From Nitzschia sp. DOCU1 (lineage: Eukaryota; Bacillariophyta; Bacillariophyceae; Bacillariales; Bacillariaceae): DNA of 64,000 bases. How positions within the stretch are numbered: the first letter of the stretch is position 1; every line of letters starts with the position of its first letter. Below, in pieces: positions 21,871 to 32,792 of the stretch. A model generated the notes under the pieces. That model was not told the DNA's origin, did no database searches, and saw nothing but the letters and a program-made list of their open reading frames with translations. The stretch spans positions 1,550,001 through 1,614,000 of the forward strand of contig OX595999.1 in the NCBI GenBank assembly GCA_951394045.1, in the 5' to 3' direction. The position numbers and the translations under genes were made by a program.

Positions 21871-24809
21871 ATGGAAGAGTGAGTTATCCTGATGATTACA
21901 TCAGACTTCGCGATTTCTCGTGACGATGATGAAATCGTTGCCTTCTTGTTCTAACTTGCCCGATGCTGTTTCTGCCGTGTCTTTCTTCGCTACTTTCTTT
22001 CCGCTGTTTCATCTGACTCACTAAGATTCGATAGTTTAGGGTCCGGCAGATCGGACGAAGAAAACCCCCTACCTCTAAGCCAGTTCCAAGAACGTGTGCG
22101 GCGAGACAGTCGATCCTCCTCCCAGAAGTCGGCCACGAGTGGTCAATTCTCTGGTGATATTGATTCGTTCCTCGCCGTCCCACAATCTCCAATCACGTCA
22201 AACTCTAAATACATTCAACATCGATCATTGAAACGCGTGAACCTGGAGTCTACTACATCCGAATTCGAGCACGATGTGGAAGAACAGCAAAAGCAGCGGG
22301 CCAGGTTGGAAGAATTGCGACTGATGAAACGACAAACAAGTCAACGGTCAAAACTACAAATATGTGCCGCGGGTGTGCCGGTTGCCTTCGTAACAGCATT
22401 GATCTTCTTCGTCTTTGCCGGGGCGGGTATAGTGGTCGCTATAGTTATCCGAGAATCCCAAGAATCCGCGCTCGAAGAGGAAGCCCACGGGCTTTCGTTA
22501 CGAACGGGGCAGTACTTCAAAGAGCAGCTAGACAAGGCTATCCTGCCGCTATTTAGCATGGCACAGTTTGCGGTACATCTCGCTGCTTTCCAAAATCTAC
22601 CTGATCGGATAGGAGCTGCCGGAGCGCCGGGCGCTTTGCCCCTAAACAATGAGACCTGGAAACGGAATATCACAGGCGTATGCGATGACCCAGAATTAGT
22701 GAATATCTTTGTGGACATTGCTACTACCATCAAGAAGCAGTCAGGGATGGAAGGGGTGCTAACGAACATTCAACTTGCACCGCAAGGTGTAATTTGCTTG
22801 CTTCACCCTATGAACAACACCGAAGACTTTGACGAGGGACAATTTATGGATAACACTCCTGCTTGGGGGCTCGATCTCTTCAATGATCCCGCGATGAAAT
22901 ACATTGCGCTACAAAGCATAACCCGGGAAGAAGTGGGCATAGCTGGACCACGACCCCTTGCGCAATGTCCCGAGTGTGACCCATTTTTTATTGCCCGTCT
23001 TCCCATTGTATATAGCGGTCATCAGATATATGTGGACGGAAAACCGTATAGCCGCTGGGGATTTGCTACTGCCTTGATTGCATGGACAAAGCTTGTGGAG
23101 CAAAGTGGTGTCTACGAAACGTTTGCAGAGAACGCTTTTGAATTTCAATTGTCTCGTACCGATCGAATATTGAACACAGACACAAACCAATACGATGCTT
23201 CCAAAGTCGTCCTGGCTGCTACCCCAAACTTCGACAATCTCGTCAATTGGCGCTACGTCTCCGAGTCTTTGACAACGACAAACAATGAATGGGTCATGAC
23301 GGTGGCCTACGATCCAGCTCCCCTGTCGAGGACAATGGGGTTGGTGATCGGCTCCTGCTTTGTTGTGGCCTTTTTCATAGCCATTTTGGTTTACATGGTC
23401 CTCTCGCAGAAGCATGTACATGCAGACATGCTTGCGGAAAACGTGGCCCAAGAAGCAAGAGTAGCAACGGAGCGCGACATGACGGCCTACTTCGCCCATG
23501 AATTGAGAAATCGTAAGTTGGATCCACTTTATCTGGACCATGTTGGATTCCATCATCTCACAATCTCGCTCTTCGTCTCTCGTCGCACAGCCTTGAGTGC
23601 TCTAGATAGCGCTCTCAGTAGTATAACTACGGAAGACCTGCCACCAAGTACCAAGGAGCTGTTAGACGGAATGCAACTGTGCAGTTCGTTCATGTCCAGC
23701 ATCATGAACAATTTGCTAGATGTGCGCAAGATCGAGGAAGGCAAAATGCGGATACGCTCCCATCCGTTGAAGTTGAGCAAGTTGGTGGATGATTTACACA
23801 CGATGATGAGGTCCTCGGTGAGAAAGGGCGTCGACTTTTTGGTTGTCAAGGACATCCCGAAAGGGCGCAATTGGGTGTTGGGCGACGAGCCTCGGATTCA
23901 ACAAGTTTTGACGAACGTATTGACAAATGCCATCAAGTACACTCTTCACGGATCAATAACATTGTCAGTCTCTTGGCTGGGCAGCTTTGTCCAGATAGAA
24001 TGTATCGATACGGGCCCTGGAATTCCCAAGGGCGAGCAAGATCGCCTATTCGAACGATTCGTCCAACGGGGTGGAGCCCCAGGCACAGGTTTGGGCTTGA
24101 ATATTGCCCAGCAGATTGTCAACATGATGCAAGGGTCGATCTGTTTTGAAAGTGACCCGACTGTGGAGCCCGGGACCACTTGCCGCATCCTATTGCCCCT
24201 ACTCATTTGTGAACAGCCCGAGGAAGAGCCTGTCCGTCCCGCGGAGGTCCATGTCATTGAGCGTGCGTTAAAGATTTTGATTATCGACGATATCAAGATG
24301 AATCGTACCATGCTTAGTCGACGCATCCAGAAGGCTATCGCCCCTAAAGCCCAAATCACCATGGCCGCAACGGCCGAAGAAGCCTTGGAAATTTGTAGTT
24401 CCCAAGAGTTCGATATAATCATTTGCGACCAATTTATGGTAAGTATCTGGCTGTTTTCGGCTCGTTGTTGTTGGTGCATAAACTGCGGTGCTGGTGGCGT
24501 GTTAATATTTCACTTTCCTCATTCCGTCGTTCTGCTGATCGTAAACTTAAGGAGGAAGCAGGGGGTGTTATGGTCGGCACGGACGCCATTATCGCCATGC
24601 GTCGTAACAAGGTGAATGCTTATATCATTGGGTGCTCCGGGAACGACTTGGATAAGGACTTCTACAACGCTGGAGCGGACATGGTATGGGGTAAACCTCT
24701 GCCCACAAATGCGGAGATCATTGGACAATGGCGAGATGGTCTGGGCTTGCCCTGGGGAAGCTCGTCCGTCTCCAAACGAGTACTACCAACAGGCGACATC
24801 GTTTCATAG
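21871..24809 (+). CDS. CHASE hybrid histidine kinase, copy 2 (tandem duplicate)
   Basis: The domain order matches copy 1. Exons 2-4 are 22050-23512, 23591-24438 and 24552-24809; introns of 78 and 113 nt lie at the same places. The Met used by copy 1 is CAG here (22081-22083). I propose a mini first exon ATGGAAGA at 21871-21878 joined over a 171-nt intron (GTGAGT...GGCAG) to 22050, giving MEESDEEN... in frame, 858 residues in all. The alternative is translation from ATG 22324, which keeps both membrane helices but drops most of the cytosolic N-tail. His, N and G boxes and the receiver Asp are intact. From the CHASE domain onward the two copies are nearly identical, introns included, while the first 100 residues differ more. 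This points to recent duplication or gene conversion. Confidence 0.82.
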
Positions 24810-25329
24810 CAGAGTAAGGTCTCGCTGGCATAGCTACTGCGATAACTCGTCTGTCCGCCCCAGAGATGTTCGTCACATAATAACAATATCAATCATACAT
24901 TCGACACATGGTAAACATGGAGCATACTTAAGGGCACCCCGACCTTGAGGACATATCTAATAAAGAAGGCTTCTTCTTGGGGTACTTATTATGACCATAC
25001 TACATACCGGTAGCACCCCCGACAAAATTTCAGACTGCCCGAATGGGCGGCAAAACGCTTGCTTGGAGACCGCCCAATGCCCAAGGGTTAGGCACATATG
25101 TTATTTAGTACTATTCAATATAAAAAATCGGCGTAGGCAGAACAGAGCAAGCAAACCAAAGAGCTGTCGCGGGGTTTCCAAACTTCCGCTCACGCGGCTC
25201 GTGATACAGTAGCGGCAGACCTCACGAAATCCCTCAAAAACCATCGGAAATTAGACTCCGTGATCACAAAAAGCCGCGTTGTTATTGTTGTTGAAACTAC
25301 CACCACCCGTACCTGTACTACTGCTAACG
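24810..25329. other. Intergenic region upstream of first DUF6824 gene
   Basis: No gene is seen. The last 100 bp are near-identical to the sequence before the second DUF6824 gene (29600-29705), including a Leu/Val-coding GTTGTTATTGTTGTTGA stretch in the probable 5' UTR. Confidence 0.5.
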
Positions 25330-27370
25330 ATGACGGATCTCAGTCACCCCCCTTCTTCCACCAAAGAAGACACACCCAGTACGACGTTGCTGAATAGTAA
25401 AGCCGCAATCCCACAGGAATCATACGATCAGGGGGTTAAAACTGCTAGCCTTCTTGATGTTGTTGTTCCTACGGAGAGAGACATTTTGTGTTGCCGCGGT
25501 CTGACCGCCACAGAGCATCCTGGCAATGTCCTATTTCGTGCCATAGTTAGGGCATACATTCCTCGTTACAGTAGTTTATTCGGATGTAATGCGGCGGCGT
25601 CACTCTTGTATTGGGAAATTACCCAAACGCTCCAAAGAGAGCACGGAGCGCGATTTCTAAGGAAACGGGGCGATGTATGGGGAATTGTCGATGACGAAGA
25701 AGCTCGTAAAAAAACCGCGAGGGAAGTTCGCAAACAGCAGAAGCTTCAGGAACAAAGAGAAGCACAGAAAGCAAAGAAAGAAGAAGAACAAACCATGAAA
25801 CTTAGTAGTGCTGGCAACAAAATACCATCCTCTCGTGCTGTGGACAAGACTATCCGAAAGAAGCCGCGTGGATCATTATGGTCCTTTAATGCAGAGATTT
25901 CTCGAATCATGGGTGAAGAAAGCGACGAAGAAGACGAGGAGAAGCAAGGAAGAGGAGGGACGAGTAATAAGAGCACTACTACAAGTACAGCCCCCGCGGC
26001 TAGCATGACTTTTCGTGGTCACCAGGATCACCAACACGCACGCGAGGAACAGGAGCAAGAACAACAAGAGGACGGGCGAGAAGCAGATGGGACAACTGCT
26101 AGTACTAGTAGTAGCAGTACTAGTAGTGGCGGCGGCAGCAGCGATCATGAGCATGAAAAAAGGCATCCAAGCAACATCATGAAGCCACTGCCCACCAATC
26201 ACAAGAAGAACAACAAGAAGCAGCAGCTTTTTCTCAAGCCTCATTCTGTTGGAGAAGCGCCAGCGTCTCGCGGTGTTAGTATGGTTCTGGAAGCGGTGGA
26301 ACAAGTACCACCATCATCAAGGAGTCCAGCATCATCCGGTCGTCGTAATTTTCTTGCGCTGGTTTCTCAGAATCTCCCCCCTGAGGACGAGGGACACGAA
26401 TACAGTTTCAGCACACGACGGCAGATGATGGTGACAGGAAGCCCCCAGCACCAGCAGCACTTCCTTATGAGTGGTCCTTCTCCTACTAATTATATCGGGG
26501 ATGATGCGTACGACCATTCTTATTGCCAAATCGACAACAACATGAATGGTCTACACCACGTATCGAGGATTCTGCAAGGAGAGCGGGGCGGCGAAGGCTG
26601 GGGAGTTAGTAGTACCACCGTCCTCTCCCCACGACCAGCAGCAGCGACGTCCTATTACCAGCACGACCACCACGACGAGTGTCAAGATGATGATCGTAAA
26701 GCTCCCTCTCTTCGCTCCGAAAATGTTCCTTCTTCCTCCTCTGCTGCCCGTGGTCATGATCATAACCTCCAGCACCATCTTCAAGGCAAGCAGGAGCAGT
26801 ACATCGACGAGCGGCTACCTGTCGTGGACTTCTTTTTGGAGTAGTAGGGTCGTCGTCATCATACCGGTAGAGTCTTTTGCGCATATTTAAGGGCACTGTG
26901 CCCATATTCTCTTTTTATGTAGGCGGGATTTCTTACTTATTGGTCGCGACTCCTTCCAGCACCACGCGAAAGAATGTACTGACTGTCCGTAGTACTAGAG
27001 GGGGACGCGACGACGAGAGGGGGATTTCGTTCTCTCTCTAGCTACCAGTAGAGAGCAGTAAAGGATGACAATGATGAAGCAAGTCAATGTCTCGAGTGTG
27101 ATGATCAACAACAACAATAATAAACTCACCCTTCTCTATTTACCCCTCATTATGCTGATTGATGCCACGGATTTTTCTTTGTCCTCATTTGCCCGACTAA
27201 TATTGCGATGTATGCCTCATTTCCCCCCGAACAAATGCTGTGCTGCAAAACAGAGGGACAAAAAATTAACCTTCAAGGAATCTTTGGTTTGTATTCAAGC
27301 AAGAACAATTGGCGCCAAACACCTTGGGGGCATCATTATATTGCAGATGACCTCGATGGAGTGGTGCTCT
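25230..27370 (+). repeat. Segmental duplication, left copy
   Basis: It includes the first DUF6824 gene with its 5' flank and a 3' flank segment (about 27235-27345) that resembles the right copy at about 31240-31360. Boundaries are approximate. Confidence 0.6.
25330..26844 (+). CDS. DUF6824 domain protein, copy 1
   Basis: A 504-residue single-exon protein. Residues 50-140 hold the domain: DILCCRGLTATEHPGN, FRAIVRAYIPRYSS, GARFLRKRGDVWGIVDDEEARKKTAREVR. This matches the HPGN...RFL...W...A-K pattern of DUF6824, a family abundant in diatoms and of unknown function. Nuclear or DNA-related roles have been suggested but nothing here shows that. The rest is low complexity: a basic coiled stretch, acidic and poly-Ser/Thr tracts, and His/Gln-rich segments, ending PVVDFFLE. 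ATG 25330 is the first in frame after non-ATG codons. A paralogue lies 4.4 kb downstream. Confidence 0.82.
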   Translation: MTDLSHPPSSTKEDTPSTTLLNSKAAIPQESYDQGVKTASLLDVVVPTERDILCCRGLTATEHPGNVLFRAIVRAYIPRYSSLFGCNAAASLLYWEITQTLQREHGARFLRKRGDVWGIVDDEEARKKTAREVRKQQKLQEQREAQKAKKEEEQTMKLSSAGNKIPSSRAVDKTIRKKPRGSLWSFNAEISRIMGEESDEEDEEKQGRGGTSNKSTTTSTAPAASMTFRGHQDHQHAREEQEQEQQEDGREADGTTASTSSSSTSSGGGSSDHEHEKRHPSNIMKPLPTNHKKNNKKQQLFLKPHSVGEAPASRGVSMVLEAVEQVPPSSRSPASSGRRNFLALVSQNLPPEDEGHEYSFSTRRQMMVTGSPQHQQHFLMSGPSPTNYIGDDAYDHSYCQIDNNMNGLHHVSRILQGERGGEGWGVSSTTVLSPRPAAATSYYQHDHHDECQDDDRKAPSLRSENVPSSSSAARGHDHNLQHHLQGKQEQYIDERLPVVDFFLE

Positions 27371-28186
27371 GACTATATATGCTTGCAGACTCTCGTCCGC
27401 CGGGGAACTACAAGGACATTCTTTTTGACTGACGTTCAGCCTCTCAGATGGTCAAGAAAATACCACAAGGAATGATTCCAATGGCCTCTGCGCAATGAAT
27501 TTATTATCAAAGACGATTCTTGTAAACTGCCTTCTTCTTCTTCGACTGGAAAGGGGGGGAAGGGGGGGGGGGCGTGATTCTTCAGTCGCTATCCTCATCC
27601 GATGGAGAGTTCTTTCAACAATGTGGTCAACCCCAGAAAGCCGTCACATGAGTCTAGAAGGGTCCTTCTTTGAATCGTATGGGAATCCATCGTGTGTCGA
27701 AACAAAGGGGATGCCCGGTTTACTATTTGTTTCCGTTCTCTAGGATTGTCTCCCAAAAGTATGCAATCGAAGAGTGTTGCCACCGAGGACGAGTAGAGAG
27801 CGAGGAAATGGCAAGAAGATAACATTCACCCCTCTTTGTATTAAGAAGTCATTCTTGATTTTGGTGGAAAATGGAGGAACTCTCCACCAGCGATTTAGAA
27901 GCCCTCGGCTAGAGTGCCGTGTTTATGGCTGAGTGAGCTCTCTAGTATTGGATAGGTGGTTTTCCAGCAGAGCCTTCGTCGTCGTCAAGCCGATCTACTA
28001 CCATGCAACCATCAAACCCCGGTATAGTGAACTTCTACTAGACAACATCATTTACCTTGCCATAGTTCGTTAATGGCGCCCATAGCAACAGCGGCTATTC
28101 CCTTGACGACTAGATATGTCGCCCCTGCAAATTCGTCTAATGCCGAGAGTCAGTCCGTCCATTCGGGGCTCTAGTTCCGAGGCATC
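26845..28186. other. Intergenic region with duplicated 3' flank
   Basis: A segment near 27235-27345 can be read as RDKKLTFKESLVC...ARTIGAKHLGG and resembles the sequence after the second copy (RDKKWAFEESLIC...KHLGG). It could be a small exon or only flanking DNA. A run of G (27551-27573) lies in the middle. No gene is otherwise supported. Confidence 0.4.
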
Positions 28187-29100
28187 TACGGCTTCAAATT
28201 TGTTAGCGGCCTGTCATCGCCTGACCACCGAGCCTATCGTCATCATCCACTCATGGCGGGAGACAACCCGGTATTGTGCATGGGCATGGCCCGGCAAAAG
28301 ATCAAGGGTAAAACAAACGAAGATCTACTAATGGGAGGCGCAACTTAAAACGGGGAGCCACCCAGAGCTCTCCAGACTCAAAGGAACTCTCCGAGGATCA
28401 CGAATTAATTTCTCGCCCCAGACTGAATTCCACACTTTCAACCGAAACACCAGTGGGAAGCGAACAAACGCTAGTTTCCCCCATCGCATCACTTGAGGAA
28501 AAGGGGACTAACTCTGGAGGTCACAGCCAAGACCATCATCACGACGACTTGTTGAATTTCGCAATTTATGCCAACGCATACCTCGAAGAAATCTAGACAT
28601 GCAAATGTTGTTCGGCGAACAAACATCAGAATCCCTTGTGCAAGAATCGAGCCAAGCATCTTTAGCAAATTTGTGTCCCAAACTGATCGAAACCTCCATC
28701 TCGACCCGCATTGCACCGCCTTGAAAAGCAACGTCATTCAGGCGGCCTCCGTCTATCTAGTCACTCCGAAGAAGAAACCCTTCCAGCCATCCATCGGAAC
28801 CATCACCAAAGTCGCATCGATCCGGTAGCGGGTATCTTGCCCGCCTGATGGTGTGATTGCCCCTGATCACGACGCCGCCGTTGTAGGCCGCCAAGATGGA
28901 ATTCCCTGCCAGATATCTTAATGATGATGGCTATACAAAGCTTTCACCAAGAGGACTTCGACTCCATTTTGGAAAGTATTACAGAACATTTGAGTTCATT
29001 CCCCCACGTTATCGAACAACCAAACGTTCCGAACGGGACCATTCCTGAAAAAAGGTACAGAGTATCATTGAAAAACAATTTCATCGCAAACATCCTGCAA
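28187..29100 (+). pseudogene. Decayed coding region of unknown origin
   Basis: Protein-like stretches occur one after another in different plus-strand frames: GFKFVSGLSSPDHRAYRHHP... to 28345; SPDSKELSEDHELISRPRLN... to about 28595 (ends NAYLEEI); NLDMQMLFGEQTSESLVQES... to about 28725; and MEFPARYLNDDGYTKLSPRG... from about 28892. They overlap end to end with no splice signals that would join them well. This is what a frameshifted gene looks like. I do not recognise the family. Confidence 0.35.
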
Positions 29101-29705
29101 AATCATCGGCATCATCAAGAGACAACTTTAGGTCTTCCTAATCATAATATTAGCTAGAACCGCAGCTGTTGAACCCAGTTGAGACACTCGCATCAACGAT
29201 CATGGGCTCACCCTAACAACGACAGCAAAGTTTAGACCATCATGGTCTCACGGCGGGGACGCGCTCGCCGCTCTAGTAGCGGCGTCAACGATAACATTCG
29301 GGCCTCTTTTCGTGGTTTTCAGGCCTCGTTTGGTTGCGCCGACGTTTAAATGTTCAGCGATCGTCTTCTAATGGCTGAAAAGCCTGCGGACGATTTATTA
29401 ATTACCGGTAGGCTCACTCGGACAAACTAAAAGCCATCCAGCACGATCGACTGGTTGAATACCGCACATAGCCCGGCAAAGCGCATATTAGAGAGCACAA
29501 AATATCCATCACTGGAATAACAGAGAAACAAACCAAGAAGTGCTGGGCCTGTCGACGTCGCGGGGTTCCCAAGCTTCCGCTCACGCGCATATTAAAACGA
29601 AACTATCTCAAAAACCACCGGGAATTACACTCCGTGATCACAAAAAGCCGCGTTGTTATTGTTGTTGACATACTACCACCATCCGTACCTGTACTTCTGC
29701 TAACG
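29101..29705. other. Intergenic region upstream of second DUF6824 gene
   Basis: Nothing recognisable until about 29565, where homology to the flank of the first DUF6824 gene begins (ggggtt-cccaagcttccgctcacgcg and onward). Confidence 0.45.
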
Positions 29706-31370
29706 ATGACGGATCTCAGTCACCCTTCTTCCACCAAAGAAGACACACCCAATACGACGTTGCTGAATAGTAAAGCCGCATTCCCACAGGAATCATACAA
29801 TCAGGAGGTTAAACCTGCTAGCCTTCTTGGTGGTGTTGTTCCTACGGAGAAAGACATTTTGTGTTGCCGCGGTCTGACTGCCACAGAGCATCCCGGCAAT
29901 GTCCTATTTCGTGCCATAGTTAGGACATACATTCCTCGTTACAGTAGTTTATTCGGATGTAATGCGGCGGCGTCACTCTTGTATTGGGAAATTACCCAAA
30001 CGCTCCAAAGAGAACACGGAGCGCGATTTCTAAGGAGACAGGGCGATGTATGGATTATTGTCGATGACGAAGAAGCTCGTAAAAAAACCGCGAGGGAAGT
30101 TCGCAAACAGCAACAAAAAGAAGCGCAGAGAGCAAAGAAAGAAGAGATGTCCGCTATTAGACGCAAGTACCACCAGCTTGAACAAAAAGTCATGAAACTT
30201 GGTGACAACAAAGAGCAACCATCCTCTCGTGCTGTGGGCAAAACTATCCGAAAGAAGCCACGTGGATCATTGTGGTCCTTTAAAGCAGAGATTGCTCGAA
30301 TCATGGGTGAAGAAAGCGAAGAAAATGAGGACTACAACGAGCAACAACAAGAGGACGGACGAGAAGAAGATGGGACAACTGCTGCTAGTTGTACTACTAG
30401 TAGCAGCAGTACTAGCGACGGTAGCAGCAGCGATCATGACAAATGGTATCCTAGTAACATCGTGAAGCCACCGCCCAATCACAAGAACAAGCAGCAGATT
30501 TTTCTCAAGCCTTATTCTGTTGGAGAAGAAGAGTCGGCGTCTCTTGTTGGAGAAGAAGAGTCGGCGTCTCCCGGTGGTAGTATGGTGCTGGTGAAAGCGG
30601 TGAAACAAGTACCACCATCATCATCCGGTCGTCGCAATTTTCTGGTGCCGGTTTCTCAGAATCGTCCCCCGGAGGAAGACAAATACAGTTTCAGCGGCAC
30701 ACGAGGGCGGATGATGACAAGAAGCCCCCAGCACCAGCACCAGCACTTCCTTATGAGTGGTCCATCTTCTACTAATTATATCGGGGATGATGCGTACCAT
30801 TATCGCCAATTCGACCACGGGTCGATTCTGGTGCAAGGAGAGCGGGGCAGCGGAGGCAGGGGAGGAGTTAGTAGTAACACCGTCCTCTCGTCCCCACGAC
30901 TAGAAGCAGCGACGTCCTACTACCACGACCATCATCAACAAGGCAAGCAGTACGACTACATCAATGAGGATGATTATGACGACGAGCGGCTACCTGTCGC
31001 GGACTTCTTTTTGGAGTAGTAGGGTTGTCATCATAGTAGGTGTGGTAGTAAACAAGGATAAAATCCAGGTAGAGGAAGTTAGTACTAGTAGTACTACCTC
31101 TTTGACAGGGAGTCGTACCACTGCTGGTGGTGGACGCGGCCGAGGCACCGGGAGCGATTAGTAGCACTACTAATAGTAACAAGGAGATGCCCACAAAACG
31201 AAGGCCTCTAGCAGCAGTATGCGCCATCTTTTCCAGGAGAAATGGTGTGGTGCAACAAGGAAGGGACAAAAAATGGGCCTTCGAGGAATCTTTGATTTGT
31301 ACCATCCAAGAAGCAAGAACAGCAAGTGGTGACAAACACCTTGGAGGCAGCCATCATCATCGCTGATGAC
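29600..31370 (+). repeat. Segmental duplication, right copy
   Basis: Counterpart of 25230-27370, with the gene, about 100 bp of 5' flank and the RDKK...KHLGG-coding segment in the 3' flank. Confidence 0.6.
29706..31019 (+). CDS. DUF6824 domain protein, copy 2
   Basis: A 437-residue paralogue of the gene at 25330. The domain is nearly identical (DILCCRGLTATEHPGN, GARFLRRQGDVWIIVDDEEARKK). The downstream low-complexity part has diverged by many small in-frame insertions and deletions, including a duplicated SVGEEESAS/LVGEEESAS unit near 30521-30570. Both end in VADFFLE/VVDFFLE. Keeping the frame through so many indels argues that both copies are, or were until recently, under selection. Function is unknown. 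Confidence 0.82.
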   Translation: MTDLSHPSSTKEDTPNTTLLNSKAAFPQESYNQEVKPASLLGGVVPTEKDILCCRGLTATEHPGNVLFRAIVRTYIPRYSSLFGCNAAASLLYWEITQTLQREHGARFLRRQGDVWIIVDDEEARKKTAREVRKQQQKEAQRAKKEEMSAIRRKYHQLEQKVMKLGDNKEQPSSRAVGKTIRKKPRGSLWSFKAEIARIMGEESEENEDYNEQQQEDGREEDGTTAASCTTSSSSTSDGSSSDHDKWYPSNIVKPPPNHKNKQQIFLKPYSVGEEESASLVGEEESASPGGSMVLVKAVKQVPPSSSGRRNFLVPVSQNRPPEEDKYSFSGTRGRMMTRSPQHQHQHFLMSGPSSTNYIGDDAYHYRQFDHGSILVQGERGSGGRGGVSSNTVLSSPRLEAATSYYHDHHQQGKQYDYINEDDYDDERLPVADFFLE

Positions 31371-31627
31371 ATCGACGGAGGAGTGGTGATACTCTTACCG
31401 GCTATTAGGCTACGGTACTACTAGTCAGTCAATTCGGGGGTTTGGTAGTACCGAGGCATGTGTGTCGTGACCGTGAACACTACGTAGCTAACTACCAGCC
31501 AGGTAATGTTCTTGGTCTCTCTATACTACTAGTAAAGTGTCGTTTAAAATGAGCTCTACTACTACTATTGGATAGTAGGTTAGCCAGACTCTAGTCGATC
31601 CCGAGCAGCGAGCGATCATCATCATCA
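31020..31627. other. Intergenic region, CTAGTAGT-rich
   Basis: It contains the duplicated 3' flank and many short ACTAGTAGT-type microsatellite stretches. No gene is supported. Confidence 0.45.
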
Positions 31628-32491
31628 TCAAACGCCCGTCACCATCGCCCCGTTATTAGTACTAGTAGTAGATGGAATTGCTTGTAATTCTACTCGAGCT
31701 TCCACGACTCCTTCATAGGTACCTTGATCTTGAGATTCTTTCATGGCCATGACCAGATCCGCAAATTCTTGCGCTCTTAAAATGCCATATAACTCCAGTG
31801 TCTTTGTCTTTTGACAACAAAATTGTTCCAAGGGTGCTGCTGCTCGATGTACGGACACGGCTTGTAGTTGAGGATCGACTTGCCAACAAAATTGATACGG
31901 TTTGACATCAATGCGTTGAATGTGCTCAAAGGGTATAGTGACCGTCACCATGGTGCCATTATCGACGCGAATGCCTTCGACCGTGACGGCGACATGTTGA
32001 TTCCACATGGCTTGACGTCCCCGCAGTGCCATGACGGCCACAAAGGCACCCAACACTAGCGTATACACACCAAAAATATCATCCACCACGGATTCCTCCG
32101 GGTTGTATTTCGCATCCACAAGACCTAAAATCCAGTACAAGACACTCAGACCCCACAAGAAACAGGCGGTTCGCATAAATCGCCAAAAGAACCACTTGCC
32201 AGCTCGGACTGCGTCTCGATCAAAGGCAGCTACCACACCATGTTTGCCATCATAGAATGGATCGGTCCAGCTCAAGTGACGAGCTTGCTCTAAATGATGA
32301 TAAGAAGCCGGGGCGTGACGCAGTGTCGGCGAGTGATCTTGACTTTGTAATCCGACACGATTATCCACGTCATGATGATGGACAAGAGTTTCACTAATCG
32401 AAATGGGAGTGTACATTGTAAAGTAGTGACGAGGTTGTTTCAAAAGAATATGTGTTGCAAGTGTCCGAATGGTGTATGGTGTATTATTCAC
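31628..32491 (-). CDS. Two-TM membrane protein with PH-like C-terminal region
   Basis: A 287-residue protein. A polar N-terminus is followed by two closely spaced hydrophobic helices (TACFLWGLSVLYWILGLV and IFGVYTLVLGAFVAVMAL, about 108-158). A beta-rich soluble part then has the pattern VAVTVEGIRVDNGTMVTVTIPFEHIQRIDV, which resembles bacterial PH-like (bPH) domains that follow paired helices. That resemblance is an impression, not a proven match. ATG 32491 is the longest start; Met at 32416 is also possible. It is convergent with the DUF6824 gene. Function is unknown. Confidence 0.6.
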   Translation of the reverse strand: MNNTPYTIRTLATHILLKQPRHYFTMYTPISISETLVHHHDVDNRVGLQSQDHSPTLRHAPASYHHLEQARHLSWTDPFYDGKHGVVAAFDRDAVRAGKWFFWRFMRTACFLWGLSVLYWILGLVDAKYNPEESVVDDIFGVYTLVLGAFVAVMALRGRQAMWNQHVAVTVEGIRVDNGTMVTVTIPFEHIQRIDVKPYQFCWQVDPQLQAVSVHRAAAPLEQFCCQKTKTLELYGILRAQEFADLVMAMKESQDQGTYEGVVEARVELQAIPSTTSTNNGAMVTGV

Positions 32492-32792
32492 GAACGACGA
32501 TCAAGGTGCATCATGGTCCAAAAAGAAGGCGGCGGCGGCGGCAGTCGCGATTTGAAAGCGTGCGAGCATGCCCGACCTCGCATTGGAGGGAGATAGTAGT
32601 CGAACGGATCCTTTAAGTCAAATGGATCGGATTGGCTTGGACGGCGGGACGGACAGAAATGATGCCGCTGGAGCTAGCCACTGGTGTGTAGTCTACCCCC
32701 ATTAGGCTTTCTGAGCTAGGTCTATCTCCTCGCACGCAATACTCTACTAAAGTCAAAGATGGTACCGACCAACTGTTTAGTTAGAAGTCTGT

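Noticed and set aside
22081..22083. Loss of the start codon in kinase copy 2 as evidence of a pseudogene
   Set aside because: All catalytic residues and splice sites are intact, and an upstream mini-exon or the ATG at 22324 can supply a start.
27065..27475. 136-codon ORF as a gene
   Set aside because: Only its middle matches the duplicated flank; the start is low-complexity (NNNNK) and the rest is not conserved.
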